Of a stretch of 49,483 nucleotides of DNA, positions 1 through 7,138 are shown piece after piece. This DNA comes from Cereibacter changlensis JA139 (GTDB taxonomy: Bacteria > Pseudomonadota > Alphaproteobacteria > Rhodobacterales > Rhodobacteraceae), in contig NZ_PZKG01000024.1 in NCBI RefSeq assembly GCF_003034985.1, forward strand, positions 1 to 49,483, in the 5' to 3' direction. The position numbers and the translations under genes were made by a program. The notes under the pieces are model-generated. The model had not been told where the DNA came from. It worked only from the letters and a program-made list of their open reading frames with translations, and searched no databases. The stretch's first letter is position 1; each line of letters begins with the position of its first letter.

Positions 1-275
1 AGGAGACCGAGGTGGGCATGGTCTTCGCCAATCAGGGCGAGGGCGAGGCCACCATCCGCCGCTTCCTCGATCAGGAGGATCTGCCCGGCGCCGATGTCTG
101 GCTCGATCCGTCGAGCTCGCTTCTGGCCGAGTTCACCGTGCCGGGCCTGCCCGCCACGCTGTTCTTCGACGCCTCGGGCGCGCTGCACCACATCCACATG
201 GGCGAGATTTCCCGCGCCGCCCTCCTGTCGCGGATGGACGAGATCCGCGGCCCCGCCCCTCAAGCCCGCCCGTAG
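1..275 (+). CDS. Thioredoxin/TlpA-like protein, C-terminal part (5' end outside window)
   Basis: The reading frame is open from base 3, so the gene starts upstream of the window. The visible residues include a NQGEGEAT stretch, then GLPATLFFD, the cis-proline strand of a thioredoxin fold, and a final helix. This matches the second half of TlpA/ResA-type thiol-disulfide reductases, which act in the periplasm or at the membrane. The CxxC active site would lie before the window, so redox activity cannot be confirmed. It sits 66 bp ahead of a DsbA-like gene on the same strand, in a sulfur-oxidation neighbourhood rich in thiol-redox proteins. GTG at 12 and ATG at 18 are internal codons, not the true start. 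Confidence 0.75.
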   Translation, partial: ETEVGMVFANQGEGEATIRRFLDQEDLPGADVWLDPSSSLLAEFTVPGLPATLFFDASGALHHIHMGEISRAALLSRMDEIRGPAPQARP

Positions 276-341
276 GCCCCATCCTTAAGGCTGAGATAAG
301 CCGCGGCGGCTTCGTTGCGGCGACACAGGGAAGGACAGTCC

Positions 342-947
342 ATGCCGCTTACCCGACGCAGCCTCATCGCCGCCAGCGCCTCGCTGGTCCTCGCCCCGCT
401 CGCCCTGCGCGCGCAAGGCTATCCCGATCCCGGCGAGGTGCTGAACGACCCCGACGCGCCGGTGCTGGGCAACCCGCAGGGCGATGTCACCATCGTCGAG
501 TATTTCGACTACCAGTGCCCTTACTGCAAGCGCGGCCACCCGGCGCTGACCGAGGAGGTGGCGCAGGACGGCAACATCCGGCTGATCCTGAAGGACTGGC
601 CGATCTTCGGCACGGCCTCGGTCCATGCCACGCGGCTGGTGCTCGGCGCGCAGAAGCAGGGGGCCTATGCCGCCGGGCTCGAGGCGCTGATGGCGACCGA
701 GGGGCGGCTGAGCGAGGCGCAGGTCGACCGGCTGCTGACCGGGGCCGGCGTCGATCTCGCCGCGGCCGGCGCCGCCTACGAGGCAGAGAGCGCCCGCTGG
801 GACGCCTTGCTGCAGCGCAACGACGCTCAAGCCTCGGCCTTCGGCTTCATGGGCACACCCGCCTACATCATCGGCATGACGATGTTTCCCGGCGCCATCG
901 ACCGCGACACCCTGCGCGAGGCGATCAGGGCCGCCCGCGGCGCCTGA
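342..947 (+). CDS. DsbA-family thiol-disulfide oxidoreductase with Tat-like signal
   Basis: A 201-residue exported thiol oxidase. The first 26 residues form a signal peptide with a twin-arginine start (TRRSLIAAS) and an alanine-rich cleavage region. The thioredoxin core follows, with active site CPYC at about residues 59-62, a helical insertion, and the cis-Pro loop GTPAYIIG. It resembles Com1/DsbA-like proteins of Rhodobacterales. I chose ATG 342 over the longer frame from 315 because AGGGAAGGA lies just upstream and the signal peptide begins there. Its place between a TlpA-like gene and a persulfide-sensing module suggests a role in periplasmic thiol or sulfane handling. That role is inference; general disulfide formation is equally possible. 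Confidence 0.88.
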   Translation: MPLTRRSLIAASASLVLAPLALRAQGYPDPGEVLNDPDAPVLGNPQGDVTIVEYFDYQCPYCKRGHPALTEEVAQDGNIRLILKDWPIFGTASVHATRLVLGAQKQGAYAAGLEALMATEGRLSEAQVDRLLTGAGVDLAAAGAAYEAESARWDALLQRNDAQASAFGFMGTPAYIIGMTMFPGAIDRDTLREAIRAARGA

Positions 948-949
948 AC

Positions 950-1261
950 TCAGCGCGGGGCGCAGAAGGTGTCGTAGAGCGCGGCCATCAGCGCCTCGGT
1001 CTCGGCATCGCCCAGCCGGTAGTGGATCGTCTTGGCGTCGCGCCGCGTGGCCACCATGCCGGCGGCGCGCAGCTTGGCGAGGTGCTGGCTCAGCGCCGAC
1101 TGGCTGAGCCCGACCGCCGCCTGCAGCGCCCCCACCGACCGCTCGCCCTGCGCCAGCTCGCACAGAATCAAGAGACGGCGCGCGTTGGCCGCCAGCGCCA
1201 GCCGGGCGGCGACATGCTCGGCCCGGGCTTCCAGATCGTCCAGCGGCAGGGTCGGGGTCAT
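950..1261 (-). CDS. ArsR-family repressor of the BigR/SqrR persulfide-sensing type
   Basis: A 103-residue winged-helix repressor. The recognition helix region is SQSALSQHLAKLRAAGMV, followed by a beta wing (TRRDAKTIHY). Cysteines are at positions 34 (LILCEL) and 100 (DTFCAP), 66 residues apart. As I recall, that is the spacing of the reactive pair in SqrR and BigR, which form a tri- or tetrasulfide bridge and leave DNA when persulfides rise. The gene is divergent from a split YeeE/YedE permease and a metallo-hydrolase, the same content as the Xylella and Agrobacterium bigR operon. ATG 1261 gives the family length; the longer frame upstream is not credible. Family assignment is strong. Persulfide sensing is inferred from the cysteine pair and neighbours. 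Confidence 0.88.
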   Translation of the reverse strand: MTPTLPLDDLEARAEHVAARLALAANARRLLILCELAQGERSVGALQAAVGLSQSALSQHLAKLRAAGMVATRRDAKTIHYRLGDAETEALMAALYDTFCAPR

Positions 1262-1272
1262 TTCAGGTATCT

Positions 1273-1304
1273 CTATTGCATATATTAGACATCGCTCATA
1301 TGTG
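1273..1304. promoter_or_regulatory. Candidate operator/promoter between the BigR/SqrR-like gene and the permease
   Basis: An AT-rich island in otherwise GC-rich DNA. CTATTGCATATATTAG (1273-1288) is an imperfect dyad with 10 of 16 positions symmetric. TTGCAT at 1276-1281 is followed 17 bases later by TATGTG (1299-1304), a plausible promoter for the permease gene. The dyad overlaps the -35 element, as expected for repression. No binding data are available. Confidence 0.4.
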
Positions 1305-1357
1305 CGCTTCACGGGACCGATCCGCAACCGGTCCGGGATAGAAATCAAGGAGAACAG

Positions 1358-1813
1358 ATGGGTCCCGTCGTTCCAACGGAGTTCACACCCTGGATGTCGC
1401 TGCTCGGCGGCATGCTGATCGGCCTGAGCGCCGTCATGGTCATGGCGCTGTTCGGCCGGATCGCCGGCATCGCCGGGATCACCAACGGCGTGCTGGGCGC
1501 CCTCGCCCCGGTGAAGCGCGCCGCGACCGACCGGGGCTGGCGGCTGGCCTTCCTGCTCGGCCTCGCCGCCGCCCCGCTCGCGGTGGTCGTGGCGGGGGGC
1601 GAGGTCACCCAGACGGTTTCCGACAACCTGCCCGGCATGGCCGTTGCGGGGCTGCTGGTCGGGTTCGGCACCGCGCTCGGGTCGGGTTGCACCTCGGGCC
1701 ACGGGGTCTGCGGCCTCGCCCGGCTATCGCCCCGCTCCGCCACAGCGGTGGGAACCTTCATGGCCGCGGCGGGCGTTACCGTCTTCCTGCTGCGCCACGT
1801 GTTCGGAGCCTGA
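1358..1813 (+). CDS. YeeE/YedE-family membrane protein, first half (PmpA-like)
   Basis: A 151-residue inner-membrane protein with about four hydrophobic segments. The YeeE/YedE signature GSGCTSGHGVCGLARLS lies near residues 107-123, with paired cysteines like those that pass sulfur compounds in YeeE (TsuA). AAGGAG at 1347-1352 supports ATG 1358. The next gene begins three bases after the stop and encodes the matching second half, so the two probably form a split transporter. In bigR-type operons such proteins are linked to export or import of reduced sulfur species. Substrate and direction cannot be read from sequence. Confidence 0.87.
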   Translation: MGPVVPTEFTPWMSLLGGMLIGLSAVMVMALFGRIAGIAGITNGVLGALAPVKRAATDRGWRLAFLLGLAAAPLAVVVAGGEVTQTVSDNLPGMAVAGLLVGFGTALGSGCTSGHGVCGLARLSPRSATAVGTFMAAAGVTVFLLRHVFGA

Positions 1814-1816
1814 TCC

Positions 1817-2245
1817 ATGCGCCTGATCCTCGGTTTTCTCAGCGGCCTCACCTTCGGCATCGGCCTCGTCGTCTCGGGCATGTCCAATCCGGCCAAGGTG
1901 CTCAACTTCCTCGACGTCTTCGGCGCGTGGGATCCGAGCCTCGCCTTCGTCATGGGCGGCGCCACTCTCACCGCCTTCGTCGGCTACCGTCTGGCCTGGC
2001 GCCAGCCGGAGCCGGTGCTGACCGACAGCTTCGACATGCCTGACACAAGGAAGATCGACCGTCCGCTGCTGACGGGGGCGGCGCTCTTCGGCATCGGCTG
2101 GGGCATCGGCGGCTTCTGCCCCGGCCCGGCCTGGACTTCGCTGCCGCTCCTGTCGCCCGCGATCCTCGTCTTCCTGCCCATGATGCTCGTCGGGCTCTGG
2201 CTCGGCGCGCAGTTGAAATCAATGCCAGTCGTCAGAGGAGCGTGA
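1817..2245 (+). CDS. YeeE/YedE-family membrane protein, second half (DUF6691/PmpB-like)
   Basis: A 142-residue membrane protein beginning with a hydrophobic segment and GLVVSGMSNPAKVLNFLD, a signature of the partner half of split YeeE/YedE transporters. A second conserved block, GIGWGIGGFCPGPAW, holds the single-cysteine motif of this half. It starts three bases after its partner ends, and its stop codon lies three bases before the ATG of the metallo-hydrolase, so all three are probably one transcript controlled by the divergent ArsR repressor. Sulfur-compound transport follows from the family; the actual substrate is unknown. Confidence 0.87.
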   Translation: MRLILGFLSGLTFGIGLVVSGMSNPAKVLNFLDVFGAWDPSLAFVMGGATLTAFVGYRLAWRQPEPVLTDSFDMPDTRKIDRPLLTGAALFGIGWGIGGFCPGPAWTSLPLLSPAILVFLPMMLVGLWLGAQLKSMPVVRGA

Positions 2246-2247
2246 CC

Positions 2248-3165
2248 ATGAGCGACCCGAAACTGAAGCAGCGCGTCGTGCGCCACTCGCCCTCCCGCGG
2301 CGCGGGCAGCCCGGATGTCTGGGGCATCTACGAGCCCGACACCGGCTCGATCCAGTATGTCTGCGCCGATCCGGCGACCAGGCAGGCGGCGCTGATCGAC
2401 GTGGTGTGGAACTTCGACGCCAAGCATTACCGCTTCTCGACCGGCAGCATGGATCAGGTGCTGGAGCTGGTGCAGCAGCAGGGGCTCAGCGTCGCCTGGG
2501 TGCTCGACACCCATCCCCATGCCGATCACGTCATGGCCTCGGCCCGGCTGAAGGAGCGGACCGGCGCGCCCAATGCCATCGGCGCCAAGGTGGGCGAGAT
2601 CGCGAAGATCTGGGCCGAGATCTACAACCTGCCCCATGCCTTCGACCCCGCCCGCGATTTCGACCGGCTGTTCGCCGAGGGCGAGACCTTCGCGCTTGGC
2701 GAGCTGGAGATGCGGGTGATGCTCTCGCCCGGGCATACACTGGGCTCGATCACCTATCTCTGCGGCGATGCGGCCTTCACCCATGACACGCTGATGCAGC
2801 CCGATGTCGGCACCTCGCGCGCCGACTTCCCCGGCGGCGCCGCGTCGGACCTGTGGACTTCGATCCAGGCGATCCTCGCGCTACCCGCCGATACACGCCT
2901 GTTTGTCGGCCATGACTACGGCACGAAGGAGCGCGACGAGCCGATGTGGGAGGCGACGGTGGCCGAGCACAAGGCGCAGAACGTCCATGTCCGCGACGGC
3001 ACGATCCGCGAGGACTGGATCGCCAGGCGCAAGGCGCGCGACGCCACCCTGCCCCTGCCCGACCGCATCCTCGCGGCGCTGCAGATCAACCTGCGTGGCG
3101 GCCGGCTGCCCCCGGCGGAGGATGACGGGCGGCACTATGTGAAACTGCCGCTGAACCGCTTCTGA
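2248..3165 (+). CDS. Metallo-beta-lactamase-fold hydrolase, persulfide-dioxygenase/Blh-like
   Basis: A 305-residue cytoplasmic MBL-fold protein. Metal-binding motif THPHADH is at residues 88-94, followed by GHTLGSITY and FVGHDYGTKERDEP. Together these match the Blh/ETHE1-like group in bigR operons, which oxidises glutathione persulfide to sulfite. Blh proteins often carry an extra rhodanese or DUF442 domain; here only the MBL part is present. ATG 2248 is preferred over GTG 2242 because AGAGGAG lies seven bases upstream of it. As third gene of the module it would detoxify the persulfides sensed by the ArsR protein. Activity is family inference; a lactonase- or glyoxalase-like role is less likely. 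Confidence 0.85.
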   Translation: MSDPKLKQRVVRHSPSRGAGSPDVWGIYEPDTGSIQYVCADPATRQAALIDVVWNFDAKHYRFSTGSMDQVLELVQQQGLSVAWVLDTHPHADHVMASARLKERTGAPNAIGAKVGEIAKIWAEIYNLPHAFDPARDFDRLFAEGETFALGELEMRVMLSPGHTLGSITYLCGDAAFTHDTLMQPDVGTSRADFPGGAASDLWTSIQAILALPADTRLFVGHDYGTKERDEPMWEATVAEHKAQNVHVRDGTIREDWIARRKARDATLPLPDRILAALQINLRGGRLPPAEDDGRHYVKLPLNRF

Positions 3166-3171
3166 AGCACC

Positions 3172-3195
3172 GCTCCCCGCCCGGCGGCGGGGAGC
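3172..3195. terminator. Bidirectional terminator hairpin between convergent genes
   Basis: GCTCCCCGCC (3172-3181) and GGCGGGGAGC (3186-3195) form a perfect 10-bp stem with a 4-base loop. It lies between the stop codons of the plus-strand metallo-hydrolase and the minus-strand permease. There is no T-run, so termination may be factor-assisted. Confidence 0.65.
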
Positions 3196-3217
3196 CGGCA
3201 GGAGGCCCCCGGGCCGG

Positions 3218-4261
3218 TCAGCCCGGGTTGAAGCCGGCGATCAGCTGGCGCAGGCCGATCATCGCGCCGACCACGATCGACAAGAGGGTGACCGGCCCGG
3301 ACCAGGCCAGCGTGGCGATACCGGTGACGCCCTGCCCGATCGAGCAGCCCATCGCCACCACGCCGCCCACGCCCATCAGCACGGCGCCGCTGACCTGACG
3401 GCCAAGCTCGCGCGGGTCCTCGCAGGCTTCCCAGCGGAACAGGCCGCGCAGCAGCGATCCCAGCAGCGCGCCCAGCATGACGCCCAGCACCGAGCCGACC
3501 GAGAAGTTGATGCCGCCGGCGGTGGAGGTCATCAGAAACAGCAGAGTCCGCCCCACCGGCGCGGTGAAGGATGGGCCCTCGACCGCCACCGCGCCGAGGC
3601 TGTCGTTGAAGAGCCAGGTGGTGCCGACCAAGCACCAGACCACCGCCAGCCCGGCGGCGACGCCCCAGGCCAGCATCTTCGGCTGCGCCCGCAGCGGCGC
3701 ATGCGACAGCGCCCAGCCGAGCGGCAGCAGCCCCAGCGCCAGCACGGTCAGCAGCGGCGCGACGCCCAGTTGCCCAAGGTCGTGCACGATGCCCTGCGGC
3801 CCGGCGGCGGCAGGCTGCGGGAAGATGAGCTCGCGCAGCGGCGCCAGCGGGCCGGAGAGGGCGATGAAGCCGAAGATCCCCAGCACCACCACGATCACCA
3901 GGGATCGCAGGTCGCCACCGCCGAAGCGCACCAGCGCGCCGAAGCCGCAGTTGCCGGCCAGCGCCATGCCATAGCCGAAGACCAGCCCGCCGAGGATCGA
4001 GGCCGCCGGGTTCCAGCTGATCGCGTGGTAGAAGGTCGCGCCGAGATCGACGAAGCCTGCCAGCGCCAGCAGCTGCGTCCCGAGGATCGCGACCCCCAGC
4101 ACGAGGCCCCAGAGCCGCATCCGCCGCTGGTCGCCGCCGTAGACCGCCGCCTCCAGCGCGCCGAGGGTGCAGAAATCTCCCAGCCGCGCGGCCAGCCCCA
4201 GCACGACGCCGCCGGACAGACCCACCAACGCGGCAAGCAACCCTGTCGGGACTGCCTCCAT
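3218..4261 (-). CDS. soxT: SoxT-like YeeE/YedE sulfur transporter
   Basis: A 347-residue polytopic inner-membrane protein with about ten hydrophobic segments. It has the internal duplication of the YeeE/YedE family: LGDFCTLGALEAAVYGG and GMALAGNCGFGALVRFGGGDLRS in the first half, GVGGVVAMGCSIGQGVTG in the second. Lone cysteines in these re-entrant loops are the likely sulfur relay. The gene lies just beyond soxR on the same strand, the position of soxT in Paracoccus-type clusters. The start at 4261 has AGGAG-like sequence upstream. Thiosulfate or other sulfur-compound uptake, perhaps for SoxR signalling, is inferred from position and family. The symbol is given on synteny. Confidence 0.8.
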   Translation of the reverse strand: MEAVPTGLLAALVGLSGGVVLGLAARLGDFCTLGALEAAVYGGDQRRMRLWGLVLGVAILGTQLLALAGFVDLGATFYHAISWNPAASILGGLVFGYGMALAGNCGFGALVRFGGGDLRSLVIVVVLGIFGFIALSGPLAPLRELIFPQPAAAGPQGIVHDLGQLGVAPLLTVLALGLLPLGWALSHAPLRAQPKMLAWGVAAGLAVVWCLVGTTWLFNDSLGAVAVEGPSFTAPVGRTLLFLMTSTAGGINFSVGSVLGVMLGALLGSLLRGLFRWEACEDPRELGRQVSGAVLMGVGGVVAMGCSIGQGVTGIATLAWSGPVTLLSIVVGAMIGLRQLIAGFNPG

Positions 4262-4310
4262 AGCCTTCTCCTCCCTTCAATTCCCCGCCAGTGGCGGGGG
4301 CGTCTGCGCC

Positions 4311-4664
4311 CTAGGGCCGGTCTTCCGCCGGTTCCGTGAAAAGCTGGGCAAGCAGTCCGATGAGCTCCGTCACCTTGGGGTCAAGGAGCGAATAGTAGAT
4401 CGCCTGCCCTTCGCGGCGGGCGCTGACCAGTCCCTCCAGCCGCAGTCGGGCGAGTTGCTGACTGACGATAGCCTGACGCGACATCAGCAGGTTTTCAAGC
4501 TCGGTGACGCTCTTGGGACCGTCGCGCAGGTGACACAGGATGGTCAGCCGGCCCTCGTGCCCGAGCGCCTTCAGCAGGGTCGACGCCTCTTCGGCCCGGC
4601 GCACCAGGGAGCCGAGCGGGGGATTTTTCCGGATCCCGTCAAGATCATCGCCAATTTCGCCCAC
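4311..4664 (-). CDS. soxR: ArsR-family sox regulator SoxR
   Basis: A 117-residue winged-helix repressor. Recognition region MSRQAIVSQQLARLRLEGLV precedes the beta wing SARREGQAIYY. It lies directly downstream of soxS and opposite soxVW, the Paracoccus arrangement in which SoxR represses the sox operons until a reduced sulfur signal appears. Only one cysteine is present, C44 in TILCHL. The place of the second reactive cysteine of BigR/SqrR proteins, 66 residues on, is T110 (QLFTEP). Signalling may therefore differ from the two-cysteine repressor 3 kb away. The start is GTG at 4664; no upstream alternative is visible. Identification rests on family and synteny. Confidence 0.88.
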   Translation of the reverse strand: MGEIGDDLDGIRKNPPLGSLVRRAEEASTLLKALGHEGRLTILCHLRDGPKSVTELENLLMSRQAIVSQQLARLRLEGLVSARREGQAIYYSLLDPKVTELIGLLAQLFTEPAEDRP

Positions 4665-4763
4665 GTCCTACCCCGGCCCACCCTGTCCTGACCCATGTTA
4701 GCCCGGCAGCGGGCAAACCGGAACAGCGCCAGTTCGGAAGGACTTTGCGACGGGCGGGCCGGA

Positions 4764-5129
4764 TCATTCAAGGGCGGGACGTGCGGAATCAATCAGTTCA
4801 TCAAGAAGAGGCCAGAAAAAATCCTCACCGGGATAACCTTCGAGGCGGCCCTGCTCCTGCCCGTCCCGGACGAGGACGAAGGTCGGGGTGAAGACCGGCG
4901 GCGAGACCAGCCGGATGTCCTCCGGCACCGGGTCGCGCAGCTGCAGCCGCCGCAACGGGGCGGCGCGCCCCTCCTCGGTCAGCGGATAGGCGGGGGCCAC
5001 CTCGGCGTTCCAGCGGGCGCAGTAGAGGCATCCCGGCTGTTCGAACATCAGAAGCTGAAGCTCCGCCGCCGTGACGGGGGAGGACCAGAGCAGCGCGGAG
5101 GCCAGGAATATCTTGCCGAGATGGCGCAC
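4764..5129 (-). CDS. soxS: Periplasmic thioredoxin SoxS
   Basis: A 121-residue exported thioredoxin. A hydrophobic signal peptide ends near residue 21 (VTAAE), followed by active site PGCLYC (C34, C37) and the cis-Pro segment FTPTFVLVRDG. In Paracoccus SoxS reactivates SoxYZ by reducing the carrier cysteine and receives electrons through SoxV. I prefer GTG 5129 over the ATG at 5186, because the longer start would run through the promoter region and add a non-signal leader; AAGG lies about ten bases upstream. It is transcribed with soxR and divergent from soxV. The last third contains GYPGEDFFWPLLDELI, typical of the family. Confidence 0.85.
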   Translation of the reverse strand: MRHLGKIFLASALLWSSPVTAAELQLLMFEQPGCLYCARWNAEVAPAYPLTEEGRAAPLRRLQLRDPVPEDIRLVSPPVFTPTFVLVRDGQEQGRLEGYPGEDFFWPLLDELIDSARPALE

Positions 5130-5130
5130 G

Positions 5131-5161
5131 TTGACAGCCTTATTGAAACATAGGAATATGC
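5131..5161 (+). promoter_or_regulatory. soxV promoter with candidate SoxR box (sv region)
   Basis: TTGACA (5131-5136) is separated by 17 bases from GAATAT (5154-5159), a credible promoter for soxVW. A 15-bp box AACATAGGAATATGC (5147-5161) overlaps the -10 element. A near-identical box, 13 of 15 bases, lies ahead of soxX at 6544-6558. In Paracoccus SoxR is known to bind the soxS-soxV and soxW-soxX regions. The shared box is therefore the best candidate operator. Confidence 0.6.
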
Positions 5162-5209
5162 TAATGTAACTTTGCCATTGGGGCAAGGCACCGCTTCGGG
5201 GAGGGGGCG

Positions 5210-5947
5210 ATGCTGGAGATGACCTATGGCGGGGCTGCGCTGGCGGGACTTCTGTCCTTCCTGTCGCCCTGCATCCTGCCCATGGTGCCGTTCTACCTGT
5301 CCTACATGGCGGGCCTGTCGGTGCGCGAGCTGCGCGACGGCGGCGAGATCGCCCCGGGCGCCCAGGCGCGGCTGGTGCGGCAGTCGCTCCTCTTCGCCCT
5401 CGGTGTCACCACGATCTTCGTGCTGCTGGGCATGGGCGCCACCGCGCTCGGCCGGGTCTTCGTGCAATGGCGCGAGGTGCTGTCCTGGGTGGCCGGGGGC
5501 GTGCTGATCCTGTTCGGGCTGCATTTCCTCGGCGTGCTGCGCATCGGCCTGTTCTACCGCGAGGCCCGGGTGCAGACGCAGAGCAAGCCGACGACGCTGG
5601 TCGGCGCCTATGTCATGGGGCTCGCCTTCGGCTTCGGCTGGACGCCCTGCGTCGGCCCGGCGCTGGCGGCGATCCTGATGGTGGCCAGCGGCATGGGCGA
5701 GGTTTGGCGCGGCGGCGCGCTGCTTCTGGTCTACGGGCTTGCGATGACCCTGCCCTTCGTGATCGCCGCGCTCTTCGCTGGCCCCTTCCTCGGCTGGATC
5801 GCCCGCCACCGCGCGATGATGGGACATGTCGAGAAGGTCATGGGCGTCATGCTCATCGTCTTCGGGCTGCTGATCGCCACCAACTCCGTCAACCTGATCG
5901 CCGACTGGATGATCCGCAACTTCGACTGGTCGGCCACCCTGAACTAG
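5210..5947 (+). CDS. soxV: CcdA-family membrane thiol transporter SoxV
   Basis: A 245-residue inner-membrane protein with six hydrophobic segments and the CcdA/DsbD signature. The motif SFLSPCILPMVPFYLSYMAG in segment 1 holds the first redox cysteine; GFGWTPCVGPALAAIL in segment 4 holds the second. SoxV carries electrons from cytoplasmic thioredoxin across the membrane to SoxS and SoxW, keeping SoxYZ active. GGGAGGGGG lies just before ATG 5210. It is the first gene of the plus-strand sox run and is followed 14 bases later by soxW. Length and motifs match Paracoccus SoxV. Confidence 0.93.
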   Translation: MLEMTYGGAALAGLLSFLSPCILPMVPFYLSYMAGLSVRELRDGGEIAPGAQARLVRQSLLFALGVTTIFVLLGMGATALGRVFVQWREVLSWVAGGVLILFGLHFLGVLRIGLFYREARVQTQSKPTTLVGAYVMGLAFGFGWTPCVGPALAAILMVASGMGEVWRGGALLLVYGLAMTLPFVIAALFAGPFLGWIARHRAMMGHVEKVMGVMLIVFGLLIATNSVNLIADWMIRNFDWSATLN

Positions 5948-5961
5948 CGGAAGGACACACC

Positions 5962-6522
5962 GTGACCCGACTTCTCCAGACTGTTGCAGCGCTCTGCCTC
6001 GCAGCCTTGCCGGTTCAGGCGGTCGAACTGGGCGACGACGGGCTGCACAAGCCGACTTGGCTGCGCGAGACCTTCAAGGACCTGCGCGAGGATCTGGCCG
6101 AGGCCAATGCCGAGGGCAAGCGGCTGCTGATCTCGGTCGAGCAGCGCGGCTGCATCTACTGCACCCGCATGCACGAGGAGGTGCTGGTCGACCCTGCGAT
6201 CGACCGGCTGATCCGCGACAACTACTTCGTCATCCAGATGAACCTGTTCGGCGATGTCGAGGTCACCGACTTTGACGGCGCGGCGCTGCCGGAGAAGGAC
6301 ATGGCGGCGCGCTGGGGGGTGATGTTCACCCCGACCTTCATCTTCCTGCCGGAGGACGTGGCGGAGGGCGCGACGGCCGCCGACTCGGCGGTGGCGATGA
6401 TGCCGGGGGCCTTCGGCAAGGGCACCACCTCCGCCCTGCTCACCTGGGTGAAGGATCACGGCTATGAAAACGGCGAGCATTTTCAGAAGTTTCTGGCCCG
6501 CCAGGTGCTTCCGGCCGAATGA
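5962..6522 (+). CDS. soxW: Periplasmic thioredoxin SoxW
   Basis: A 186-residue exported thioredoxin-like protein. The start is GTG 5962, supported by GGAAGGA at 5949-5955; the signal peptide runs to about residue 20 (PVQAVEL). The active site is GCIYC (C64, C67), and FTPTFIFL carries the cis-proline. SoxW is reduced by SoxV in Paracoccus and is dispensable there, a backup to SoxS. The same frame is open far upstream across soxV, but that extension is a shadow of soxV. An acidic insert (EDVAEGATAADSAV) lies between strand 4 and the last helix. It is followed by the soxX promoter region. Confidence 0.9.
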   Translation: MTRLLQTVAALCLAALPVQAVELGDDGLHKPTWLRETFKDLREDLAEANAEGKRLLISVEQRGCIYCTRMHEEVLVDPAIDRLIRDNYFVIQMNLFGDVEVTDFDGAALPEKDMAARWGVMFTPTFIFLPEDVAEGATAADSAVAMMPGAFGKGTTSALLTWVKDHGYENGEHFQKFLARQVLPAE

Positions 6523-6543
6523 GCCGGAATTGCTGCAGCGCAG

Positions 6544-6576
6544 AACATAGAAATATTCGCGGATTACTATATTTCT
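6544..6576. promoter_or_regulatory. Candidate SoxR box and inverted repeat upstream of soxX (wx region)
   Basis: AACATAGAAATATTC (6544-6558) matches the box upstream of soxV in 13 of 15 positions. AGAAATAT (6549-6556) also pairs with ATATTTCT (6569-6576), an 8-bp perfect inverted repeat with centres 20 bp apart, two helical turns. TTGCTG at 6530-6535 lies 17 bases before ATATTC and could be the -35 of soxX. Repressor binding here would block the main soxXYZABCD transcript. Confidence 0.6.
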
Positions 6577-6637
6577 GTTGCGCCATGTGACATTCCGCCA
6601 CTATCCTCGGGTGGAGAAGAGATCAGGGAGGATCGCA

Positions 6638-7111
6638 ATGACTCGCCGGCTTTGGTCGGCGGCCCTGGCAGCGCTGTGCGCCGCCACGCCCGTCGCAAGT
6701 GAAACCGCCCCCAAGGACGTCGCCTTTCACGAGGGGGCGGTCGAGGCCCCCCTGTCCGGCGCTCCGGGGAATCCCGAAGCCGGCGTGACGGTGATGACGA
6801 CCAACGCCCTGGGAAATTGCGTGGCCTGCCACACCGTCGCGGCGCTACCTGACGTGCAGTTCCCCGGCAACATCGCCCCGGCGCTGGACGGCGTCGCGGA
6901 CCGCTATTCCGAAGCGCAGCTTCGTGGCATCGTGGCCAATGCCAAGATGACCTTCGAGGGCAGCTTCATGCCCGCCTTCTACAAGACCGACGGCTTCATC
7001 CGCCCCGGCGACGGTTTCACCGGCAAGGCTGCCGAGGGCGAATTGCCGCCCATCCTGAATGCACAGCAGATCGAGGACGTGGTCGCCTACCTCACGACAC
7101 TCAAGGAGTGA
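6638..7111 (+). CDS. soxX: Sulfur oxidation monohaem c-type cytochrome SoxX
   Basis: A 157-residue periplasmic cytochrome c. A signal peptide (to about residue 20, PVASE) is followed by haem motif CVACH at 61-65. The distal methionine is likely M104 or M111 (KMTFEGSFMPAFY). With SoxA it forms the SoxXA complex that oxidatively couples thiosulfate to the SoxY cysteine. I chose ATG 6638 because AGGGAGG at 6625-6631 precedes it and the signal peptide starts there; the frame from 6578 would cross the promoter. It is the first gene of soxXYZA, with soxY 27 bases downstream. Confidence 0.95.
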   Translation: MTRRLWSAALAALCAATPVASETAPKDVAFHEGAVEAPLSGAPGNPEAGVTVMTTNALGNCVACHTVAALPDVQFPGNIAPALDGVADRYSEAQLRGIVANAKMTFEGSFMPAFYKTDGFIRPGDGFTGKAAEGELPPILNAQQIEDVVAYLTTLKE

Positions 7112-7138
7112 GGCGACCCAATGCTCAAGGAGATCAGA

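Noticed and set aside
5467-5961. Long 5' extension of soxW
   Set aside because: The extension overlaps soxV in another frame; GTG 5962 has a good ribosome site and starts a proper signal peptide.
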